This document shows, one piece after another, positions 23,701-35,700 of a stretch of DNA of 64,000 nt. Position numbers and translations under genes: made by a program. Origin of the DNA: Asterias rubens (taxonomy: Eukaryota; Echinodermata; Asteroidea; Forcipulatida; Asteriidae); NCBI RefSeq assembly GCF_902459465.1, contig NC_047071.1, positions 7,582,098-7,646,097 on the forward strand, given 5' to 3'. The notes beneath the pieces were generated by a model. That model was not told the origin of the DNA and searched no databases. It saw only the letters and a list, made by a program, of their open reading frames with translations. Each line of letters opens with the position of its first letter. Within the stretch, counting starts at the first letter, position 1.

Positions 23701-26700
23701 CTAACAACTCTGAGAGTTTAGTAAAAGAAGGTCGCAATAAGGGATACTCCAACCAACACTGTCTCATAATATCATACCTGTAATTGGAATAAGGGGAAAA
23801 TAGAACTGTTTCAGGTCGTGTTCCATCGTGAAGGGATTGTATTCCTTCATAGTTTTATGCAGGGAGTCAAAGAGGGAAATTATACGAGAGGTAATAATGC
23901 CCAAAAATTCGTTGTTGCAAATTGCTTACCAACCAAAAAGGACATTTTGTAAAAGTGTAAACAAATAATGTGAGTAGTTGCTCTTGCAAACTGCTTACCA
24001 ACCCAAATAACATAATTGCAAAAAAAAAAACGCAAATGAAACGACGTTTCGATCTCACCAGAGTCTTAATGACAACACCTGACAAAAACTAGGGAAATGG
24101 AGACGGGGGGGGGGGGGGGGGTTCAGAGAAGGGGCTGGTCCAACCACAACAGGTTGGAAACACAAAAGACGGATACAAGGTAGACAAAGTATGGGATATC
24201 TGTGGCAAAGACAAACAGTCGTTAATCATTTCCTTCTAGTATGTTCAGAGCGTGGGGTTAAACAGTCTGGGGCGCATTGTCCACAGTTTCTCCCTTTTCA
24301 GCCACATAGGGACCCATAGAGAGACTAGTATCATTGTTCTTATCTATTAGGTGAAAATTGACAACAACGGGAAAATTGTCGCTCTCAACATTGTTGTTGT
24401 TAAAGATCATTTTGCAATAACCAACTCTCTAGAACGAGCCTTAACTTTCTGGAGCGATGGTGAATTTCTAGGGAGCTATGACTCCTGGAAACATGTGGCG
24501 GAAAAAATCAGAATCATTACAACAGACCTGTTGGAGTCCCAGGGCATGACTGGGTCATGTCCATCGTCTTTTGAGCCTGGACTACCAAGTGGGTATCTTT
24601 GGTCGAGTATTCGGTCAAGATTTGTGTTGGTCTCGGGGAAGTACTTTATGTGGTTAAGGCTGGATTAAAGAGTGGCACGTTTCCTGATTCCATGATAATC
24701 TTTATAACATAGAATCAGGAAACGTCAGAGATTTTAAAACAATGTTAGAATGACGACATAATTGCCTCTTAAAGAAATTTGAGTTATAATTAGACCAATC
24801 TACCTCGTGATCAGACAAACCATGGAAGTAGAAATAGTGGACGCTGACGTAAAGGTTACATAGTGAACTTACACCTCCAGAGGGCAGCCTTCTGGTTGGT
24901 CCAGACGATAGCCTCGCTTTAATTTGGGGAGAAGCTCCGCATTCTGTACACCCTGATATGGGGCATCTCCTAGTGTGAAAATTTCATACAACACGATGCC
25001 GAATGACCAACTAGGAATGAGTGACGAGATCAGAAAAAGAGAAACACGATAAATTTAAAGTCACCTGGAAATAGAATTTTTTTTCTTTCAAACATAAGAG
25101 TATATGCTTACGACCAATAAAATTTTTTTTTTAGTAATTTTTTGCACGATTTATATGTTTAAAAAATATATAAAGTTGTTTGGGGGGTTGACTCCGCCTA
25201 CCCCTTTTGTGACGTCAATCGAGGCAGACTTTGCCTACAATGCGTATAGTAAACACACGTGCAAAGTATTGTACGTCTAAGTCGTGAGTTGGTAAGTTTC
25301 AAAAAGTGTTTTCTGCATTCAGCAGCAATACACCTGGTCGGCATTGCCGGAAAAAAGCAAAAAAAAACTGTTTTTGAAACGTACAAACTCACGACTTGGT
25401 CCGTACATGTACTTAGTAATTGTGTTTACTCTACGCATTACAGGCAAAGTCTGCCTCGATTGACGTGACGAACAGCGCCCTCTCGGGTCGGGGTCTACTC
25501 TTAAATTTGTAAATAACATAACTGATTTTTTAAAACCTTAGTTAATTGTTTGTTCACATTCCACTCATCAAATCACATATATTAGTGACAAAAGCTTTAT
25601 TTTGAAAAAATACCACTTCCATGTGACTTTAAGATACATTCTCAATATAATTAAAAATACTTTAATTCTAAGCATAGACTTTAATATCACTCACCGTTTC
25701 AAATTCTTAAATTTAAATTTAAAGTTTAAAACTTTTCAAGTTTTAATAAATCTCACAAGGAATTGTCATATTATTTTAAGATGAAGTGAAATCGCTTTTT
25801 AACAAGAATTTAATCACTCGTTACCATTGAGTCAATAGAGGGTCCTTCCTCTAATCACAAAGTTATGCTTTTCTACTTACACGTCAGCTTCAATCGTACA
25901 TTTCCCAGTAAGATTGGTCTCCAGACTAACCCATTTCATAGGTCGTTTTTCGTCTGGTTCCAGCCTCTTGTATCCCCGTGCATATATATCAGCTGCTAGA
26001 CCGAAGTCAGATACCTTAATCTGAAGATTTGCTCCTACCAGAACATTCCTGGCTGCAAGATCACCATGGTAATAGCGTGTCATGGAAATGTATTCCTTCA
26101 AAACAATAAACGTAAATTACACTAATTAATATGTAACCAAGGCCAGAAATCACAAAGAAAGGTGATTGATAACAACCATTGCCGACTGAGGCAATGGTTG
26201 TACTACTCCTGCGAAGGACTACAACAGGCTGAACGAGATGCTGAGATCTCGGCATATAACTTGTTTTGACTGCGTGATATAAAACAAAATGTCACAATTT
26301 TAGTGAGGTTATCCAATGCCGTTTATACATTTCTACTTATTCATAAATTAATTTTGTCTGTTTATTGGTCGACCGTTTCTTTTAATCATCACATTCACCA
26401 GGACGGAAAAACAAGCTGAAAAACATGTTTCTTTTCTATACCGCACTATGCGCCCATGCCGATTTCCGTTTGATATTCGCACCCCCCCCCCCCCAATAAA
26501 GCAAGCTGTGTACAGTTCTCTTGATAGCGCCCTCTTTTGAATTATCTTTCTCAGCCCATGTTAAATTTCTCAAGTTAGGGGAACGAATCCCCGGCGGACA
26601 TAATTCCCTGGGACACCGGCACTAATAGGGCTTTGCTTGGGTTATTAGTGCTGCAAACACAGGGGACTTATCAAGTTATTTCATTAGGATGTTGGTACTA

Positions 26701-29700
26701 CACAATGTATCAGCGTGTATGGAATAAAACCAATCCGATTCTTCTTGCCTTAACAAAAGTTTAATTGAATAGATGTTGATGTGACAGTGAAGATGAAGGG
26801 AGCACAAGCCATGTTACTTTACTTACCATACCACGTGCTATCTGCCTAGCTATTTGAAGCTTTGATTTTTCAGTAACTTTATATATAGAATCCTCCTCAG
26901 CTGACTTACTCTGATCAAGTTGAAAAAATATTGAAATTTAAATTAACCAAGTTAAAGGCAGTGGTAATTACTCAAAATAATTTTTGGCATAAAACCTTAC
27001 TTGGTAACGAGTAATGGGGAGAAGTTGATAATATAAACCATTGTGAGAAACAGCTCCCTCTGAAGTGACGTAGTTTTGGTGAAAGAAGTTATTTTCCACG
27101 AATTTGATTTCGAGGCCTCAAGTTTAGAACTTCTCGAAATCAAGCATCTGAACGCACATAACTTCGTTTGACAAGGGTGTTTTTTTCTTTTATAGTTATC
27201 TCGCAACTCTGACGACCAATCGAGCTCAAATTTTCACAGGTTTGTTATTTTATGCATATTTTGAGATACACCAAGTGAGAAGACGGGTCTTTGACACTTA
27301 CCAATAGTGTACACTGTCTTTAAATCCTAGAAGTGGTTAGGATATGAAATTTTGCAAACAAAACTGAAACATGGCGTTTGCTGTGAGACAATGTAATACA
27401 ATCGTCTATGAGCTTGAGCGATTAGACGAGAACCATTGGTGGCAAATCCGGAGCATTAAAAATTCACAAGTTTTAAGATTGCTTTGTTTCAAAGCTAGTA
27501 CTTGGACTGACCATCTTACAAAAAGAGTTCCATTCGTCGACGAGCAATCTAGGTGGTCCAGACCAACTAGTACAGTAAAGGAATCTTTTAAACCCACTTG
27601 CGACGTATTTAAGGTTTGTAAAATGTACATTATATAATATAGAGCTCACAAAGTCTGAGGTTAGGTTTAAATATTTTGTAAAAGAAATGATGGTAAATTT
27701 TACCTCTCTGCTTTTCCACATGAAATGAAGAAGGTCTCCGTATTTCATAAATTCTGTCAGGAGAAGATAAGGTTCCTCAATAGTGCAACATCCAAGCAAG
27801 GTTAAAATGTTGGGATGAGAACCGATTTCATACATCAATTCAATCTCATCCAAAAATTGCTTCTTCATTGTTTCAGTTGCATTGCCTGAGTTATAAACAA
27901 GATCATTTTAGAGAATTATACTATGAGCTTCATTTATGAATTATTTCCTCTTTTTGAAGGCACTGTATGGACACTATAGTGGTAATTAAAAAATAATGTT
28001 TAGCACAAAAAGTTACTTAGATGAGCAATGGAAGCTGTTAATTGTATAAACATTGTGAGGAACGGCTCACTCTAAAGTAACTTAGTTTTTGAGAAGAATT
28101 TTTTTGTTTTCTCACTAAAGTAATAAAATACTTCAGCGGAAGCCTTTGGTGAGGGAGATGAGAGCACATACATTTTTGGAACAGGGGTGTTTTTTTCATC
28201 TTTCTCTTGCAACTTCGATGACCAATTGAGACAAAATTAATGTTCACAGGTTACTTTATGCATATCTTGGGATACGCCAAGTGAGAACAATGGGCTTTGA
28301 CAATTACCAAAGATGTCCAGTGCCTTTAAATACGGACCATCAATATGATGACGAAGCTGCATTGCGAACAAGTAATAACTACCGCAAAAGCAGATTTGCC
28401 TTTCGGTTTCTGCTTGTGACATTACTTGGTCACAAGTACATGTTGAAATTATGTAATAATTTTGATTTAATATTTGCCCGGTTTAGGCAAAAACACAGAT
28501 AAAACAATTTCAAATGGTGTTTACCCTTTAATAAGTGTTATTTATTTTATTTTATTTCCTTTATTTATTTATTTATTTTATTTTTTGGGGGAGAGAGGGA
28601 AAAACACAAACTACTTCGAAGTCGAATGTTTCTCAAAATGCATTATCCAAAGCTTCTGTACTTCCTACCAAACAAGTTTAGTGCAGTGGCGTAGTGAGAA
28701 TATTGTATATGATTCACCACGCCTGACAAAAGGTGAGAAATGTCACTGAGACATTGAATGCAGTAAACGTGAACAGTTTAAATACCCTCAGGACATGATA
28801 TTTGGAAAATCCAATTGAGGTTTTGCTCAATACTCAGGTTAATTAAATGTTCTTGTATAAATGTAAGCAGTGTCTGCTGCCACCATGTGATCTCTCCCTT
28901 ACTTACCTTTGATACTTTTGACTGCAACAGGGTAGAAGCCTGCTATCCCTTTTAGTGAACCAAAGGCTACAGCTTTGTACACAACACCAAAGCTTCCTCG
29001 TCCGATCTCGGTACTACCTCTCAATAAACTCCGGTCAAATTCCTTTTTTGAAAAGCGTTCAGAACGTCTGGTATCTATACAATGATATAATTTGTTTAAC
29101 GTTTATTCAAAAAAATTATATTAACAACTCCAACTTTGGTCATAGAAAGATGATATTGCGCAGTCCATTGCGTCACTTTAGCAGGTAAGTTCCTTTGCAA
29201 ATGGATGTATGAAGTTTTATACGAATGCAAATTATTAATGTTTTAATACTATAAAAAAAAAGTCAAACATAGTTATGCAATTTGTGATTTTTGCCTGTGT
29301 TTAGTGAAAACTACCAACTTTCGAGGTGTACTACGAAGTTGTACTTGCCCTTTACAGATGTTATGCCGGATCTTTTACGCCAAAGGCAGATGAAGCAAAT
29401 CACCACAAACAAAACAACAAGAGCACCGGCTGAACAGCTGGCCACAATTATCCAGAAATCATCTGGAGCTGAAGTAATATAAAATTGAGATTGCCACGGT
29501 TATTCAACAGAATGTCCAACCAGTTGGTAAAATTACGTCCAATGATAAATATTAACGATGATGTATAAAGTAACTTACGAAGATGTGCTTTAGGTGTGTC
29601 TTTGGTGATATTAACGTGTTGCAGAAGCACAGCAGTCCTACCAGTACATTGAAGCGAATTGCTCCTGCAGGATTTGTTTCCACTGTTAAGAAAGCCCTGT

Positions 29701-32700
29701 ACCTGGGATAATATGAAAATGTCCGATGAAACGGAATTTTCAATAAATATATTTAGCTGAAATTCATTCATTTCCTGCATATAATAATCCAACCGAAAAC
29801 AGGGAAGTTTAATGCTTAAAAGAATAAAAGCTAAAGCAAAACTGACTAGAACCTAAAACTGAATGGAAATAATTAACTGGAGAATGAAACAAATAAAATA
29901 CTCTAGATGGCTCTTTGTAAACAAAGTTCATAGCTTAACATTGATTTTAAAAGGACCACGCGGCAACTTTTTAGGCCTCGCAGGCAGCCTAACTAAACTG
30001 AACAAGCATGATGTTGCCTCGAGAAATAAATCTGGTTCCGTAGCAGCAGCTTTGTATTGACGAGATAGGAATCAGACTGTTTAAAAAAGTCGTAACCTAA
30101 AACAAAAAAAGTTGCCCCCCCAACACAAAAGGGGGTTTGGGCACTGTTGGGCGTTTTGGGGCTCTGCGTCGCCGCGTAGGTGGCCATTATCATAGAACAC
30201 CGTAACGTTGCAATATAAACCAAAACCAATACATGATTGGTCAGTGCAATAAGACAATAACATCTTTTGTAAAATGATAGGGTATAGGTAGTCATTGTGC
30301 CTACAAGGTGATGTCTTCATAACTCATTGTTATTTGTTTCTCAGAAATTTGAAGCAAACAATTTAACCCTCACTGGGTAAGTCTTACTTAAAAAAAAGCG
30401 TATGAAGAATGCCCATGAAGATTCCTACCCTGATTTCAATAACCTCGGTCCAGTTAGACGGAACATCAATTTGAAATGAATGTTCGAATGAGACATCGAA
30501 CGGGTTAGTGTACATCATCTGGCTCTGAAATTAACATATACATAACAAACCGATAACACTCGTCCTGAATGTAGAATAAAATGTAATGGTTCATGGCACT
30601 GTGCTGTCCAATTTAGTGACACTTCAAGACTAGTTGACTAAGTAAAAGCATAAAACCGTACAATTATAATGACACGTTTTATTGACGTGGTTCATGTCGG
30701 GGTATAACTTTGTTTTGCCATAATTGACTGGGTTTATTTTGGGTAAATATAATGTGACCATGAACAAACAATACTTTAAGAGTAACTATAAGTATAAATA
30801 TGAATAGTAAACTTGCGGGTACAACCATGAGTAGTGGAGTGGTGGCTCTAAAAAGAGCCGGTTTGGTCACGACGTTTCGAACAGTATAATCTGCACGTCT
30901 TGTTATAACCGGCTCTTTTCAGAGCACCACTCTTTCAAAAGAGATTTTACACATGGTTGTACCCGCAAGTTTACTATTACAATTCATATTTATATTTATA
31001 GTTACTCTTATTCTCCACACCATGCAAAGCTTCAAACACAATTTAAATAATACTTTCTAGTCATTGGTTATAGCTCAAATAATGAGACTGAGAATAATTC
31101 TTTCAGTTATTTTCGGATACCCCATGTCACAAGAACATGACGACAAACATAACAATAACATCATTACGCATACTTACTGGCGCTGGAACAACCAATTCGC
31201 TGGTGAAAGTTTTAAACTGACTGTCAGATCGTATCACCACGACTTCAAACTGCCCTATCATTCTGTCGACTGGTATCTGGGCTGGTGGGTGCCAAAATAC
31301 GTTAAACATACCGACTGGTGTACCTTTCGTAGTATCTACCCGCGTTGTTATGTTATCCACACGCAGTCCTATAGGCTTCGACAAAATTGGTACAACTGAA
31401 ATGTATAAAAAAAAATTATGTTATGTTACAACTTGTTTAATTAGTTATAATCATCACTCCAATATAACTTATTCGTGACATGTCAATTATTTCAGTTTTA
31501 TAATTGAATACTGACAAACTTTACTTGAAACAAACCTTTTGTCTGACAGAACTGCAAATCTTGTGTACTCTCAAAACAATCTGAATTCATTTGACAAAAA
31601 GAAAAAGAAAACGTGGTATCCGTTCTAAAACAAGTTTCAACAACTTCTTAACATTTTGCTATTGACAAAGAAGAAAAGAATCGTTCATACCTGGTAGCTC
31701 AATAACTCTCAGAGTCGATCGCTTTCCGTTTCTTACCATTGCAGTTAGGTTAGCAGAATATACCTGTGTCCGGACAAAATACAGCATACAATAGGTTTGT
31801 CTTGTTGCCAAATGTTGCAGTTTGAAGACGATCAATCAAATCATGATTGACAACAATATACCACAGGTTGCCAAGGAGTTGAGTTTTGATTAACACAATA
31901 CTGACACTTACATAGATCTTGACATCATATCCAAATGGTAGATCCTTCAGATAAATCGACTCTGTACGCTGGAGGGAGGAAATCAAGAACAGGTATCAGT
32001 GGAAAGATCTTTTGAATTGCAAAGATTGTAAGTATCGTATTTGTAATGTTCTGCAATGAGTGTTGACGTCTCGAAGACAATTTGAAGACTGAGAAAATGG
32101 TAAAAAATTACAAAACGCACTCGTGCAGTTACTGAATTTTTAGGTTGGTTAATGTCCGACGTTGGGGGGGGGGGTTAAGTTAGTTGCCATTGACCTTTTA
32201 GCACTACCCTTTGCGCAAGCGCAAAGTATTGAATGAGGCGCATGCTGGTCTAGCTAAGTGATCACACAATACATGTAGTTTGAACAGGGTCGTAAGCTTT
32301 TAATCAAACGAACAAATTTGCACCCTTTGGGACTTCGAAAACAAGACAATTTTTTACTTTTTTGTTGAAAATCAACAAATTTTAAGTTTTGGTGAAACAT
32401 TTAGTTTCAACAACTGCAGCAAATTGTTCACAAAGTTTACTTTTTCGGACTTTTATGTTGCAAGTTTTAAATGTCACAAATTTGTTCTTTCTGGTTTATA
32501 GTTTGACAAATGTGGCCAGATTGTAATCAACAACTTTGTACCAAACAATTGATACATGTATTTTAAATTTAAACAATTGCCGCAAATTTGTCATAAAGTT
32601 TACTTTTTTAGACATAAATGTTGCAAGTTTTAAATGAAACAAATTTGTACTGTCGCCAGTAAATTGTAAATTTGTGTACTGTGAAAACAAACAATTTTGT

Positions 32701-35700
32701 ACTTTTTGGTAATACAAAAATAGTCTCATTTTAAATTGAACAAATTTTCAATGTTTTTGGTTTAAAAAACAATCATATTCGGACATCCTGGTACTATTTT
32801 CAACAATTTCAGAAGTTTTTAATCAAACAAAACCAGTACTTATTTGTAATACTTTTCCTTTTCTGGGACTATTTTTACCAAAATCAAGTAAAAATGGTCT
32901 TTTTGGTAGTTTATGTACTGTAACATTTTTCAACAAAAGTACAAATTGTCATGGTTTATGATTGAGATTTTTTGAATATAAAAGTTGGATTTCATTTAAA
33001 AAAGGAAACAAATCTTTGTCTTTTCTTTTATTTGTTCTATAAAAATAGTAATTTTGGTGTAAAAAACTAATTATTTTTTTTGCATTTTTATCCCCCTTTC
33101 CTCTCTTTTTACCCCGGGATAGTAGTCCTTTATGCCCCATTTTTGGCCCAGCATGTACCCCATTCAACGTCTATATAGCCCAAGTACCGAATACTTGCGA
33201 TGAGGTCTATTCCCCGTAAATTGGTTTTATTTATTATTTTTAGCAACGAAATAGATGAATGTTTTGTCCTTACTGTTGTTTTGTAACCAGGGTTTTTAAT
33301 ATCACACGAAATCCCGTATGATATTCTGTCGTAATCGACTTCAACCGCATATCCATCGAAATCTAGAATTATGTGAAAGAAAACAAAATTAATTGTTACA
33401 ATTAATTTATCAGTGCCTGTCACGCACTATGGTTTTAAAGCATAACACCGAGCCATAAGTCCACGAAACTTCATGTACGCGTCCACACAGCGTGCAGAAT
33501 GGTGCAAACAAAGTGCTGCATGTGGAGAGCTATTATTGTTCAATTTATTTACAAATGTCCAGTTCAACTAGCTTTGCCACTATTTTCCCTGATGTGGTTA
33601 TAAATAAGACTGGGCTCCTGTCTTTATCCGCAAGGATTCACGAGCCTCGAAGTGTGACGTCAGATGTTCAGGCTATTATAAACAGAGCTGTGTATAGACC
33701 TTATCGCAAATACTCGGTACGCGCACAACAGACGTGGAATGTAGTGCATGCTGGTCTAGCTAACTATCAAATTTGGGTACTAGCTAGACCAGCATGCACC
33801 TCATTCGACAGTTTGCGCTTGCGCAATGATATTTGTAAAAAGGTCTATGTACATCTTGAAGAGCGCCCCCTTGAGCTCTCCTAAGTTTATGGTATGGCCT
33901 GTCTTTGGTACCTTGTCTTTATCTGCAGACAGGTACCTGCTTTTCAGAATACAACGATTTCATTTGATAAACGTGCAGTGACGTATTAGCTTTCTTTACC
34001 TGTGTTCTGATTGGTTCGAAGGTGATTATGGACGGGGATTGATCCAGGTTTGAGGCTACCCTCTTGCATTATTGACGAGCTTTGGAGTGTGACAGTGCTA
34101 TGGCGTGTGGTAAATGAACTCGATTCACAAAGCTGCAAACACAGCAGTGCAAAACTGCTTGATCTTCTACAAACAAACTATTGGCATCGTGTTGAATATG
34201 AACGCCCGCTTGCTAAGAGCCTCAATCCAGCCAAATCGGACACACGATAGTATACAAATTTGAGTGGCTCAGAGTGGAATGGGAGGAATATTATCGCAAG
34301 GTAAATTTGGACTGTAGGAACAGTCCAAATATTACCGAGCGATAATATTCCTTCCATTCCACGAATTAAAGCCACTCAATAATTGTTTTATATAACTGAT
34401 ATAGATCCTTGTCATTTGATTAATTTTAAAAGTATAACATTATGAAAAATCACACAAATTACTGGTTCGGAAATCATATAGCGCCGCGTGGCGGCAACAA
34501 TGCACAAATTTAATAGCAATCGGATCACAACCTTTTGCACAGGTGCTCCTTTGTTTTAGCAGCGGCGCGGCGGCGCTGTACTGCTCAAAAAGATTGGGAA
34601 CAAAGATGATCCTAACTGTTGAATGGGAAATGCTATTTCCTATTATGGGCAAATAGGTCTTTTTGATCGCCGGTGCAGATGGGAATAGTGAATGTCACCT
34701 GAAGTAAGTTCCAACAATAAAAAAAAAAATTGCAAGGATCTGTATGTCAATTATAATCGTTTTTAGAGTCTAGTTCATAAACCGAGTTTGTTGATTATTC
34801 TCGATCTTCGCATAGTTTGAATAAAAGACTTATATTTATTTGGATGAGCTTAAAGGTCTAAAGGCCGTGTCCGAATTGGCAGCTACAAAAATACGGTTAT
34901 GGCTAGATATCCGCTTCACCCTGACTGTAAAAAATATCCGTACAATTTACGCCACTTTACCTGGCTGCTAGGGTGCCAGGTAAAGTGCCGTGAATTTCAC
35001 GGTGGAAGTTTTGTAAATTGTGCCCTAAAGGAGTTGTTTACAAAACTTCCACCGTGAAACTCACGGCACTTTACCTGGCATCACCCTAGCTGCCAGATAA
35101 AATGTCGTCAATTTTACGGATATTATTTTACAGTGTGCTTTGAGTTAACTTGGTAGCAGTCGTAGCCATAGTAGCTAGCTACGACTGCTGCTATCTTAAT
35201 TCAACGCATGGAGAAGCGAAAATCTAGCCATAGCCGTAAATCATAGTCATAGCAGCTAGCCTCCAGTTCAGATACGGCCTTGGCCTATCTTAGGAAATAA
35301 CTGACCGTGTCCTGGAGGTCTCGCCCAGCTGACATTAGCCTGGACGCTCCATCCATCTTCAAGTGACGTCACAACCTTCACATCAAACACCACTGTGCTT
35401 GAATTCACTCTTTCTGCAAAGCAAAAGGAAACAAATGATCTGATTATTAAAGACAGTTGTTTGGGGACTATCTTCTATAAACCAGCAATCGAAATAAGCA
35501 CCATCGTACGACATCCTTGACAGAATGTGCTCCCTAAAAACCAACGAAGAATAAATCTTGAAGGTACTGGTCACTACTTTACTCAAAAATAAGTGTTACC
35601 ATATTACAGACTTACTTGGTCTAGCAACGGAGAGCTGTCTATAGTATAAAACATTGTGAGAAACGGCTCCCTCTGAAGTAACGTAGTTTTTGAGAAAGAA

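Noticed and set aside
24351-24668. 105-codon plus-strand ORF inside RTK intron 14
   Set aside because: No domain, no splice context and antisense to a well-defined gene. A transposon remnant or chance is more likely than a nested gene.
27473-27703. Extension of the RTK exon 11 ORF beyond WKSRE
   Set aside because: The reading frame stays open into the intron, but the sequence loses kinase character at once, and the donor at 27703 joins exactly to exon 12.
30870-30960. Possible microRNA-like hairpin in RTK intron 6
   Set aside because: The fold is part of a 230-bp foldback element with long outer arms, so it is better explained as a MITE. Small-RNA reads would be needed to argue otherwise.
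33492-33884. 130-codon plus-strand ORF in RTK intron 2
   Set aside because: It runs through the 33740-33805 palindrome, whose two arms are translated in turn, so it is a by-product of repeat DNA.
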